This document shows positions 54,841 through 64,000 of a DNA stretch of 64,000 nt, piece by piece. Where the stretch lies: assembly GCF_030247185.1 (NCBI RefSeq), contig NC_080570.1, positions 129,138,650 to 129,202,649 on the forward strand, in the 5' to 3' direction. The translations under genes and the position numbers were made by a program. Each line of letters begins with the position of its first letter. Position 1 is the first letter of the stretch. The DNA comes from Malaya genurostris. Lineage: Eukaryota > Arthropoda > Insecta > Diptera > Culicidae. The notes beneath the pieces are model-generated. The model made no database searches. It saw only the letters and a list, made by a program, of their open reading frames with translations, and had not been told where the DNA came from.

Positions 54841-54949
54841 TGTAACAAGTGACATATTAGCACTCCCTTTAGAAATAAGTTTATCTTAAGCTAACCTTTG
54901 GTATACACACCTTAATCTAAATAAAGACAGTTCCTACACACGTCTTACA
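54841..54949 (+). repeat. 5' LTR (109 bp)
   Basis: Begins tgtaacaagtgacatattag and ends cacgtcttaca, so it has TG...CA and TGTAA/TTACA termini. It differs from the 3' LTR at three positions. An aataaag polyadenylation-like signal lies at 54920. Confidence 0.9.
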
Positions 54950-55153
54950 TGGTGTCAGAAGCGCGTTTTATTCGTTCCGTCGAGTAACGGTGATATCTAT
55001 TGTACAAGTCTGCCTGTTAGAGACCAGTGAACTAAAATCAGAAGCAGAAAATGATTTTTTTAACTTCACGCTCGCAATACACCAAATTTTGATTTTTATA
55101 CTAAAATAATAGTATAGTTTCACAGCAGCGGTTTATCTCACTCCTGTAACAAA

Positions 55154-56560
55154 ATGGCGGCATCGCCAGCAGCGGGACTCAAACCACCAAAAGCGTTAGT
55201 TTTGAGTGAAAACATGTCAGCACAATGGAAATCTTGGGTACGACAGTTTAATTGGTTCGCAACAGCGACACAGCTGGTGGAAAAATCAGAAGAAGTCCAA
55301 TCTGCCACCTTTCTGAGTGCGATTGGTGAGGACTGCATTAGGATTTTCGACACGTTTAATTTGCGACCAGAAGAGGAGAATAACTTAGTGCTAATAAAAG
55401 CAAAGTTTGAAGAGTACTTCATTCCAAAGTCGTGTATAACATATGAGCGTTATACATTCAATAAGATCGTTCAAAACGAAGACAATTATTATTATTATTA
55501 TATCGTTTATTTATCCCCGGTTTTAACCTAATTCTGGTCGTTCACCGGGTTTGTAACAGTTTGGGGTCGGGATTTGGGGGTGGTTGGGAAGTATAAGGTG
55601 AGGGATTTATAGGGAAGGAGGAGTTTTTACATCGAGTCAGTACATTACATGTTATACATTTCATAGATTTGCTAAGCTTAAGGCAAAATATCTATTTTTA
55701 TCTGTGTTGGTCTGGGTTTGATGTAACAGCTTCGGGCTGCGGGTAACATCCCCGGGGGCAGCACCCCCGGCGGATGGCCGCTTAGGTGCTGGGTCGGTGA
55801 CGGGTGACTTTTCCGGGTGTCGGGCCGGGTTCCTGGTCCCGGTTCTGTTTTCTGGGGATGGTTGCAGGTGTTGGTCCGGTGGGAGCCGGGTCAAGCGATC
55901 GGTGATCCGGGAGGCCGGTTTCGCGCGAGTGGTGATTGGAAATTTGGTGAAGTCGGTGCAGTGTAAGAAGGGGCCGTGGTCGACGTTCCGGGGGGGTTTG
56001 CCCCACCCTCGCGGAAGGCCCACGGAGCAGTGTAGTTTCTCGGCTGTGTGTGCGGCAGCGGCCGGGTGGTCCGGGTGGTCCAGGTCGTGGATGCTGAGTT
56101 TTCGCCGAGAAAACGAAGACAAATCTTTTGATTGTTTTGTTACTAGAGTGAAGGAACAAGCTAAGAAGTGTTCCTTTAGTGTGCTACATGATTCATTGGT
56201 TAAAGACCGGATAATTATTGGCGTGAAATACTTACAATTGGTCCCCCAACTGCTAAATGACGAGTTGACCTTGCAAAAGACGATTGAATTATGTCGCAAC
56301 CATGAACTAACTGCAATGCAGTCCAGAGCGATGATAGCCGAAGAAAAAATTGACGCAGTAAAAGTGTTAAAGAAAAAATCAAACGATAACAGTGACACAG
56401 AAGTAATACAGTGCGGAAGATGTGTGAGAAAACACAAGAGATCCTCCTGCCCGGCATATGGAAAGGAGTGCCGATCCTGTGGCCGCAAGGGGCACTTCGC
56501 CGCACAATGTAAAATCCAAAATACCGTAAGAAAACCGACTATTCACACGATATCGGAAAA
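55154..56560 (+). pseudogene. gag of the LTR element, split by a LINE fragment
   Basis: The capsid-like N-terminal part runs from the ATG at 55154 (MAASPAAGLKPPKALVLSEN) to 55485. The rest resumes at 56110 and carries a capsid C-terminal-like helix-rich segment, then cysteine clusters: an irregular CGRC...C group and a classical CX2CX4HX4C zinc knuckle (CRSCGRKGHFAAQC) around 56470-56510. The inserted LINE end is reversed and flanked by a 13-base duplication, so the reading frame was originally continuous. The region would bind element RNA and build the particle. It is disabled by the insertion. Confidence 0.75.
55486..56109 (-). mobile_element. LINE 3' end with (TAA)n-type tail, inside gag
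   Basis: On the minus strand this 624-bp piece ends 'cgatataataataataat', the tail type of I-group and related LINEs. A perfect 13-base duplication, aaaacgaagacaa, flanks it (55473-55485 and 56110-56122). GC-rich upstream half (about 55720-56080) with a proline-rich minus-strand frame; no catalytic domain is present, so the source family is not identified. Confidence 0.75.
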
Positions 56561-56589
56561 AAATAACAGTGATTCAGAGGAGGAATTAT

Positions 56590-59500
56590 TCATTGGAGCT
56601 ATTGAGACCGAAGGAGAGGATTGGTACCAGACAGTGAGAGTGGGAGGCAAAACATTCTCTGCTAAGCTAGATTCTGGTGCTACCGTTGGGTCTAGCAAAA
56701 AGTTTGAAATTACTTCCCTTGCAACAGTCCAATACGAAATGGTTAGTCACATTTTCAAATCACAAAATGAAAGTCTTGGGCGAGGCTGAACCTTATGTTA
56801 TATTAAAACAAGACCAAGCCGAATCTCATTCAAGATAGTCAAGGAAACCGTCACTCCGATACTGGGGCGAAAAACGTGCATAGCGCAGCAGCTCATAGCA
56901 CGAGTGAATGATGTGCAGGTCAATGACAGCGATATTTACAATGGTCTGGGTTGTGTAAAAAATTACGTTTATGACATCGACTTGATCGATAACCCACAGT
57001 GGAAGATGAGACCAGCGAGACATGTGCCGCATAGCATTCGTGATGCAGTAAAAAAAGAGCTTGATTCAATGGAGAAACTAGGTGTCATTGAAAGAATTCA
57101 TGATCCAACACCAGTGGTAAACGCAATGGTTTTAGTAAGGCGTAACCAAAAACTAAGAATCCGTATTGATCCTTCTCAGGTAAACCAAAACCTACTGCGA
57201 CGTCATCATCCATTGAGTACTCTCGAAGAAATCTCTACCAGATTGTCAAAATCGAAGTATTTCACGATTCTTGATTGTACGAAGGGCTTTTGGCAGATCC
57301 CGGTAACTGATCGTACGGCAAAGTTTTTGACATTTGGAACACCCTGGGGACGATATTGCTGCAAGCGGCTTCCGTTTGGATTAGCTTCTGCTCCTGAAGT
57401 ATTCCAGAAAATCATGCAAGATACTCTAGATGGACTCGATGGTGTTGAATATTCGATGGACGACATTCTCATTCATGCGGAAAGCTTATCTCAATTGAAG
57501 GATATTACAGAAAACGTCATTCGAAGACTACATGAAAAGGGTCTTAAATTAAACAAGGAGAAATGCGTATTCAATCAGTCAAAAGCTAAGTTCTTGGGTC
57601 ACTTGGTATCCAAAGATGGCTTAAGTGCAGATCCAGATAAATTGGATGCAGTGCGGAGACTAAACACACCAACGAACAAGCAAGAACTCCAACGTGCTCT
57701 AGAAATGATTACTTATCTTGCAAAATTTGTACCGAACTTGTCAAAAATTACTGAACCTTTGCGACGGTTACTGGCAAAAGACGCGGCCTGGGTCTGGGAG
57801 GTTGAACAAGAAAAGGCTTTTCAAGATATTAAAAATTTGATGATCTCACCACCAGTTTTGGCATTCTACGACGTCAACAAACCAGTCACATTGTCAGTCG
57901 ATGCCAGTTCAAACGCGCTAGGAGCAGTGCTAATACAAAATGAAAGGCCAGTAGCATATGCATCAAAAGCCCTTTCTGTAGCCGAAAAGAACTATCCACA
58001 AATCGAGAAGGAAGCAGCCGTTATCAGATTTGCCTGTCAAAAGTTCCATTAGTATGTTTATGGAAAGGAACTTATTGTCGAAACGGACCATAAACCCTTG
58101 GAGTCAATTTTTAAAAAGCCGAGCTCCACCGAGATTGCGAAGAATTCGATTTGAAATTTCTCAGTACAACCCGAAGGTGGTTTACAAAAAAGGACGCGAT
58201 ATTCCAATCCCAGACATTTTGAGTCGGGATGTAAAAAATCCTATACAAGAACAAAATCAGGAGGAATTGGAAGTTCACGTAATACTGCAAATGTCTAAGA
58301 AAGCTGGTTCGGAGCTAAGAGAGCACTCAAAAACGGATTTAGAAAGGCAGCTCCTGACGGAAACGGTACTAAATGGATGGCCTAATAACAAAGAAGATGT
58401 CCCGCCGGTTATACGGAAGTATTGGTGTTTCAGAGATAAGCTAAGTGTCTACGACGGTATTCTCTTCAAATCGAATCAGGTCGTAATTCCAAACACGCTA
58501 AGAAAGAAGATGCTCGAAACAGTGCATAGTGGTCATCCAGGCGTTCAAAGTAGTATCAGAAGAGCAAAACAAATTTTATTTTGGATAAACATGAACAGAG
58601 ATATTCAGCAGTTGGTCGAGGGATGTAACGTGTGTCAGCATCATCAGCGTAGTAACGTAAAGAACATTATCATTACTAAAGAAGTTCCGGACCTGCCATT
58701 TCAAACAGTTGCATCAGACTTGTTTCACTTCCGTGACGGCGATTATATTCTCATCGTGGATAGCTACTCTAACTTCTTTGATTTCAAGCGGTTGGCAGAA
58801 GCAACATCTGAAAATGTCATTCGTGAGCTAAAATCATGGTTCTCAATTCATGGGATTCCACAAGTTCTGGAAACAGATAACGGCCCACAATACTGTTCAG
58901 AAAAATTCCGGGAGTTTTCGAAATCGTGGGGTTTCGAACACCAAACTTCAAGTCCACACTTTCCCCGTGCTAACGGTTTGGCTGAACGATTCGTTCAGGT
59001 GGCTAAAAACATTCTAAATAAGTGCTCGAGGATAAATCAGGTATTAATCTGACCCTGCTGCATGCTAGAAACACTCCACGTAATGATAATATTCCTTCGC
59101 CGAACGAAAGGCTTTTCGGTCGACTTGTCCGATCTGATTTACCAATGACACTCAGCATGCTGAAACCCAAGGTAGTGACTAGAGATGGGCAATTCGTTCG
59201 CGAACGGTTCAAAAGAACTAGTTCTTTTGAAAGAATGAATGATCAATAGTCCTTTTTTTGAGAACGGTAGTTCTTCAGTTCAAAGTCGCGGACCTTTTTT
59301 TTTGCTCACGCAATCCTTCTTGAATCTACGAAACCTCAGTTCTAATTGAGATCTCGGTTAGTCATTCAACAGGCAAATTAACTATGAAAAGAACGAACGA
59401 ACGGCTCTCGAGAACTAGTTCGTTTAGTAGAACTCTGCATCACTGAACGGTTCTTTGAAATGAACTGTTTTGCCCATCTCTAGTAGTGACTAACGTAAAA

Positions 59501-59737
59501 GATGCATTACTACGAGAAAGACTGTTGCAGAAGTCCTATGCAGATAGAGGCGCACAAGATCCACCAAGATTCTCGGAAGGCGATAAAGTTCTAGTGCAGG
59601 ATCCGAAATCGCATCGGTGGGCGCCAGCAGAAGTGCTTCGGGAGCTGGAAGAGGATAGATCCTATTTAGTTTCAGAAGGACATAGAGTAATAAGAAGAAA
59701 TTCTCACCATCTACAGGGTCCGGCACTCGAAGTGTAA
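56590..59737 (+). pseudogene. pol of the LTR element (protease, RT, RNase H, integrase)
   Basis: Protease: the DSGA motif at about 56669, with a deletion and two frameshifts after it. Reverse transcriptase: 56904-57700, with DCTKGFWQIP, LPFGLASAPEVFQ and the catalytic YSMDDILI; family members usually have a V before the DD. RNase H: from about 57890 (SVDASSNALGAVL), broken by a TAG stop at 58050 and a frameshift near 58130. Integrase: HHCC zinc region (HSGHPG...CNVCQHH, about 58530-58650) and catalytic D, D, E in ASDLFHF, ETDNGPQ and ANGLAER. After another shift near 59030 the C-terminal part is split by a MITE and ends in the GDKVLVQDP region. Non-functional through at least four lesions. 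Confidence 0.8.
59180..59482. mobile_element. hAT-type MITE inside the LTR element pol (303 bp)
   Basis: Inverted ends tagagatgggcaa, flanked by a perfect 8-base duplication gtagtgac (59172-59179 and 59483-59490). Palindromic interior with 'aagaactagttctt' and 'gaacggttc' words. Removing it and one duplication gives back the pol frame. Confidence 0.85.
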
Positions 59738-60654
59738 CCAATTAAAAATGCCATGAATTCAGTTTGGAAAATTACTTTTACTTAATTCAAAGTACAAAAT
59801 GTGTAAAAATAATACAAAATTAAGAATCAATTCACTTTTGCTCGATATAACCACCTTTTGCCTTGACTTGATGACTTGAGAGAGCGAAGGAGTTGCTTCG
59901 TTTGGTCGAAAGCGGTTAATTTCCGAACATTGTATTTTCTGACGAGAAAATTTTTCCAATTGAGCAATTCGTAAACTCTCAAAACGATAGGGTTTACTTG
60001 ACCGACCGTTCATACGAGAATTTGAGTTATCGATTGGCCACCAGGAGGCAGCACCCGCAACAGATAATGGTTTGGGCCGCTGTAACCGCAGATGGGCGCT
60101 CTCCAATCGTTTTCATCGAGCCTGGCGTCAAGGTAAATGCGACATATTATCGGGAAAGTATTCTGGAGGTTGCTTTGAAGCCGTGGGCAGACAAACATCT
60201 CGGTGGCAGACCATGGACGTTTCAGCAGGATTCGGCACCGTCTCACAAAGCTCGAGTGAACCAAGAATGGCTGAAAAACAACGTTCCGAACTTCATCACG
60301 TTTACACAATGGCTCTCGAATTCACCAGATGGGAATCCAATGGATTATTCTCTTTGGGCCATTTTGGAGAGCAAAGTCCGAACTAAAAGATACACCAGTC
60401 TCGAGGCGCTGAAAAAAGTTATTGTCCGCGAGTGGGCCAAAATACCAGCAAGTCACATTCGGCCAAACGAAGCAACTCCTTCGCTCTCTCAAGTCATCAA
60501 GTCAAGGCAAAAGGTGGTTATATCGAGCAAAAGTGAATTGATTCTGAATTTTGTATTAGTTTTACACATTTTGTACTTTGAATTAAGTAAAAGTAATTTT
60601 CCAAACTGATTTTATGGCCTTTTTAATTGGTTACACTTCGAGTGCCGGACCCTG
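59714..60654 (+). mobile_element. maT-like (DD37D) Tc1/mariner element with ~190-bp inverted ends
   Basis: 941 bp between TA at 59712-59713 and 60655-60656. Ends start CAGGGTCCGGCACTCGAAGT and stay complementary for about 190 bases (59714-59906 with 60463-60654). It is inserted in the 3' end of the LTR element coding region. Confidence 0.85.
59998..60465 (+). pseudogene. maT-like DD37D transposase, C-terminal half
   Basis: The open frame encodes IMVWAAVTADGRSPIVFIEP, then WTFQQDSAPSHKAR with the second catalytic aspartate, and SNSPDGNPMDYSLWAILE with the third. Exactly 37 residues separate the two aspartates, and the third residue is D, so the catalytic type is DD37D, the maT group. The N-terminal DNA-binding domains and first aspartate are missing. 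The frame runs on into the right inverted repeat up to 60609, so the natural C-terminus is also gone. The element could only be moved by another copy. Confidence 0.8.
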
Positions 60655-60673
60655 TACGTCGGCGTTAGGCGAA

Positions 60674-60891
60674 TGACAATACTAGCAGAGGTCCACAGTA
60701 GAGAATGCGACAGCAGTGAAGAGGAAAAGCAAAGCGAAACGTCACAGCGATCCCAACTTGACAGCGATACACTTTCTTGCAGGGATTCCGAGAAAAACTT
60801 GACAGGTATTCAAGAGAATGGCAACATTGGGACAACCCGATCTGGTCGAACAGTTAAAAAGACGAATCATCCCGATTTTGTATATTATTAA
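60674..60891 (+). pseudogene. 3'-terminal coding piece of the LTR element
   Basis: 72 residues, acidic and serine-rich, then GTTRSGRTVKKTNHPDFVYY before the stop. Basic 'RSGR..K' tails are common at the end of gypsy-type pol proteins, so this is probably the last part of pol cut off by the maT-like insertion. It ends ~20 bases before the 3' LTR. Confidence 0.5.
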
Positions 60892-60910
60892 TTAATTGAA
60901 AAAGGAAAGA

Positions 60911-61019
60911 TGTAACAAATGGCATATTAGCACTCCCTTTAGAAATAAGTTTATCTTAAGCTAACCTTTGGTATACACACCTTGATCTAAATAAAGACAG
61001 TTCCTACACACGTCTTACA
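60911..61019 (+). repeat. 3' LTR (109 bp)
   Basis: Same length and ends as the 5' LTR, with three substitutions (about 97% identity). Followed by the gatgg duplication. Confidence 0.9.
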
Positions 61020-61079
61020 GATGGGAGAAAGTTGTCGCTAGCGACAGACAATACCTTGAATAATACATATGTAAGCACT

Positions 61080-63055
61080 TTTTCGCAAGAAAGCTTTTAA
61101 TTTTGGAAAAAATGGCGGAAGCAAAGTTGTACATCTGATAAATAGTATCATCCTAGTTCGATATGGCGGATGAAGCAATGTTTTTTTTGGTTCAAATTTA
61201 TACCGGGTTCGAAAAAATAATTTGACATTCTATGTTGAACAAACCCCACAAAGCCAATCATGGACGTACGAAATCGACCCTAAGACATTCAAATAAAACC
61301 CGATTTCAACAGTAAACAAATGAAATGAATTCAATTAATAAAACACATTTCCATATTTTCCCACGCGTGGCCGCATCCAAATTGTCGTCCCCACTGCCGA
61401 CTTGACTTCACCGGATCAACGTAGCTCAGAGCTGTACTATCAATTTAACCAAATCTCGGATCGGAAAGAATCGAAATCAATAACGAGACGGGTTCGACAA
61501 ACGACACACACACACTCACACAACTATTGAACTCGCCAGCTTCAATCTACACACCGCTAAGCTCTGCTTCAGCTTCTAAAAAGCAAAGCACCCGAGTATG
61601 TTTTTTTTGTTCCACGCGAATCTCGGCTCCACATTTTCGCTCTCCCTAATGTGATTATTTCGCGTTATCGTTTGAAAGAGATCGCGCAATTCACTCCCGG
61701 CCCGATGCCGATTGCCGGATGATGCAGGAGAACCGATGCGCCCCCTCGATACAGCGGTCGTCGTGATGTCAGAGGGGGGGGGGGGGGGGGGTGGGGACAC
61801 AGCTATCAAACCGAAAGATCAACAGCAAGCAATTCAAATGTGTCACAGACCCCGACAGGGACGCGATGCCTGCCAGTTATACGTGGATTGGATGGGGATT
61901 CAGAGGCTACCTGGAACCGTCACGGTGAACTCCCACATGCGGTGTTCTATTCGCTGCGGAGATGCATATTCATCGGAATCGGAATGGACGGGCCAGACCA
62001 GGCCAGGCCAGGCCCGGTTGGTGGAAATTCAAAATGCTTGGCATACTACTGGTATTGTGAAGGGATGCTATTTTTTCCGAGATTTCGGAAGCAATAGGAA
62101 CGGACTCTCCGGAGACGGGGAGTGACTCTACTGGAGACTACGTGACTACGCTGTCGAACATGACACACGCCTCGATGGAAGTTCCTGCTGAAATGAATTC
62201 CCTACATTCGAAACCCATAACTGATATCGCTCCGACAGCCGCTCCGATATCGCTGGTATGAGGGAAGGCGAAGCGAATACGGACTCGTGGAAAATCGTGA
62301 CTCGGCCAACTTCCACTCCGCCCCCTTTGCCAGCACAAACCGAATGTGACGAATAATTTTAATTATGCATAATTTTCTAATTAAATGAGTACGATTTATC
62401 GACATTTAATTAAAAGCAATAATCAGGTGCACGATCCGTAAATTCAATCAGGGCTTAGGCGGGTGGCCTCCACATTTCCACTTGTAGCCCCCTGCAACGT
62501 TTCGAAATAGGGATCGGTGGATAACATGTTTGTATCAATGCAACTGATTGACGTGGTTTTAAATTTGCTCCTGGCTTTGAAATTTAATGAATTACAGTTT
62601 GTTTCATAAGAGCACTGTCACTGTTGTGATATCAAATATCGGTTTATTGGATTGAAAAACTCTCATGCAAATACATGAATAGCAATTCCATGTGTTTTCA
62701 ATGTGATTGACATCGGGCGATTATGATGACCACTACAAAGTCACGACACCATTTGGTCATCCTTTCATAACCGATAGGCCTTGTTTCGATGTTTTGTGGG
62801 CGTAGTTCTCCCGGAAAATCCAGTTGTCACTTTAGTCGCAACCAAGAATTTTTCCTAATAAGGGTATTTTTACAAAGTTTGTGTTGTCTGTAAACACGTG
62901 TGACTTTCGAAATCCTTTTACCGGAAACGTGGACCTTCACAAGATTCATTTATGTTTTGTCTTCAACGAACCAGTGCATTAACAGTTTGTGTTGAACTGC
63001 GAATGCCAACTCGAGGTTCAACATAAACCAACATAGATTCCTACTAAACATGAAA
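61080..63055. other. low-repeat non-coding DNA
   Basis: About 2 kb without recognised transposons apart from a weak repeat match near 62945-63020. It has a poly-G run at about 61774-61791 and a TAATTA-rich block at 62360-62420. Open frames of 60-137 codons have no domain support. Confidence 0.4.
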
Positions 63056-63169
63056 ATATCTACTATGACAATTTTCGTTTCTTGTATTTTGTAACAGATT
63101 TGTTGAATAGTTTCCAGAAACAATACTCAATAGGAAATAGAAAACAGGAAATAGAAACAAAGAAAGAGG

Positions 63170-63336
63170 GAAAATGATTGAAGTAAAAAGGAAAAAAAAC
63201 AAAAAGAAAAAAGGAAAAAGGAGATAAGGAAAAGGAAAAAGAGAAAAAGATAAAAAAAGAAAAAGGAAAAAAGAATGATGAAAAACTAAAAAGGAAAAAT
63301 AGAAATAAAAAAATGAAACAGAAAAAAAGTAAAAGG
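63170..63336. repeat. A/G-rich low-complexity tract
   Basis: Irregular 'ggaaaaagg', 'gaaaaaga' and 'aaaaggaaa' words grade into the 7-bp satellite. Confidence 0.8.
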
Positions 63337-63671
63337 AAAAAGTAAAAAGTAAAAAGTAAAAAGTAAAAAGTAAAAAGTAAAAAGTAAAAAGTAAAAAGTA
63401 AAAAGTAAAAAGTAAAAAGTAAAAAGTAAAAAGTAAAAAGTAAAAAGTAAAAAGTAAAAAGTAAAAAGTAAAAAGTAAAAAGTAAAAAGTAAAAAGTAAA
63501 AAGTAAAAAGTAAAAAGTAAAAAGTAAAAAGTAAAAAGTAAAAAGTAAAAAGTAAAAAGTAAAAAGTAAAAAGTAAAAAGTAAAAAGTAAAAAGTAAAAA
63601 GTAAAAAGTAAAAAGTAAAAAGTAAAAAGTAAAAAGTAAAAAGTAAAAAGTAAAAAGTAAAAAGTAAAAAG
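63337..63671. repeat. 7-bp satellite (aaaaagt)n
   Basis: About 47 almost perfect 'aaaaagt' units. The 223-codon minus-strand frame (FTFYFLL repeats) is an artefact of a 7-base unit without stops. Confidence 0.95.
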
Positions 63672-63689
63672 AAAAAAAATGATATCAGA

Positions 63690-63990
63690 GAACTCTGGAC
63701 TCGGGAACCAGTTAGTGGAAAACTCAGAACTCAATCTGAATTTGGAACTCAGATTTCGGAATTCAAATCTCAGAACTCTGAGTTCAACTTTGTACTAAAA
63801 ATCGCAGAACTTTCTCGAGCTTCTGTTTTCTTAACATTAGGTTCACTGTTTTCAGCTATGGGTTCTGAGTACTGAGTTATAATCCCTGAGTTCGGATTGA
63901 TGAGTTCTATGTTCTGATTTATGAGATCTGATTTTTATGTTTGGATTTCTCAATTCAGTATTTCAAGGTTGGAGTTCTTTCTAAAAAAAA
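63690..63990. repeat. degenerate word repeat (aactcagaactc-like)
   Basis: Words such as 'gaactctggactcgggaac', 'aactcagaactcaatctg' and 'cggaattcaaatctcagaac' recur to the window end, in the same style as 666-945 and 34000-35000. Confidence 0.5.
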
Positions 63991-64000
63991 TAGTACAGAG

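Larger units (their letters stand above)
54841..61019 (+). mobile_element. gypsy-type LTR retrotransposon with three nested insertions
   Basis: Bounded by two 109-bp LTRs (54841-54949 and 60911-61019) and a 5-base duplication, gatgg (54836-54840 and 61020-61024). A tggtgtcagaagcgcg primer-binding-like site starts at 54950 and a purine tract (gaaaaaggaaaga) precedes the 3' LTR. Gene order is gag, protease, reverse transcriptase, RNase H, integrase, as in the gypsy group. Very short LTRs recall the Mag-type lineage, but that is inference. Insertions at 55486-56109, 59180-59482 and 59714-60654, plus frameshifts and a stop, make it non-functional. Confidence 0.85.
54600..61066 (+). pseudogene. 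mariner transposase C-terminal fragment, split by the LTR element
   Basis: The plus strand carries HDNARPHVAKVIKKYS (second catalytic block), a deletion, then SDFHLFRSMAHGLADKHFQS (third catalytic aspartate) and FEELEKWIASWIASKED up to 54840. Downstream of the 6.2 kb LTR retrotransposon, 61025-61066 continues the same protein to its stop; joined across the duplication the tail reads ERWEKVVASDRQYLE, the usual mariner ending. The N-terminal half is absent. This shows that the LTR element landed in an already truncated mariner. Confidence 0.75.

Noticed and set aside
55797..56110. Plus-strand N-terminal extension of the gag zinc-knuckle frame
   Set aside because: This part reads antisense through the inserted LINE end; the true gag N-terminus is at 55154-55485.
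63063..63734. 223-codon minus-strand open frame of FTFYFLL repeats
   Set aside because: It is a translation of the 7-bp satellite; a 7-base unit without stops stays open in all frames.

Overview
The window looks like gene-poor, transposon-rich DNA of a culicine mosquito (Aedes-like). This rests on the mix of element families: I-group LINEs with RNase H, an RTE-type LINE, three ITmD37E transposons, mauritiana-type mariners, a short-LTR gypsy-type element, and many 0.2-2 kb repeats carrying CA microsatellites and the 'ggaaccggaagtcgg / aaaatcggt..gccatctctgagaaa' sequence common in such genomes (family recognition, not a database result). I found no convincing host protein-coding gene, no rRNA or tRNA, no CRISPR array and no bacterial operon. 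Every long open frame with recognisable content belongs to a mobile element. One candidate 32-nt exon or recursive splice site on the minus strand (13067-13098) suggests that part of the window could be a long intron.

Layout. 1-2.3 kb: degenerate word repeat, then an RTE LINE piece whose 5' part is inverted. 2.9-7.3 kb: three or four non-autonomous DNA elements, one inside another. 7.55-10.6 kb: a ~1.9 kb repeat (called R here) split by a ~1.1 kb hAT-like element. 10.6-13.2 kb: low-repeat DNA. 13.2-14.7 kb: two broken mariners. 14.7-26.0 kb: a second copy of R in reverse orientation, split by a fold-back element (itself carrying another repeat), a truncated I-group LINE and a complete 6.1 kb I-group LINE with both ORFs open. 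26-29.5 kb: low-repeat DNA. 29.5-32.1 kb: an internally deleted mauritiana-type mariner with both ends, then an ITmD37E element with both ends. 32.4-33.9 kb: a 10-bp satellite hit by a LINE 3' end. 34-38.9 kb: word repeats, a TATA-bearing repeat (family D), low-repeat DNA and a TA-flanked MITE. 39.3-42.2 kb: a mariner containing family D and a second ITmD37E element. 42.5-51.4 kb: fold-back remnant, ~400-bp tandem units, a MITE, a 0.4 kb duplication, and a third ITmD37E element cut by an 874-bp fold-back element. 51.4-54.4 kb: old repeat DNA. 54.6-61.1 kb: a mariner remnant containing a gypsy-type LTR retrotransposon, which in turn contains a LINE 3' end, a hAT MITE and a DD37D (maT-like) transposon. 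61.1-64 kb: low-repeat DNA, a 7-bp satellite and word repeats.

How the parts relate. Insertion order can be read directly because at least eight insertions have target-site duplications (TSDs), and several restore an interrupted frame when removed. The only element that looks capable of making its own proteins is the LINE at 19675-25787; the DNA transposons and the LTR element are all disabled. The most unusual element is the fold-back transposon at 49556-50429, whose ends are tandem 'TTTCGCCGAAA' words, with a degenerate second copy at 42465-42680.
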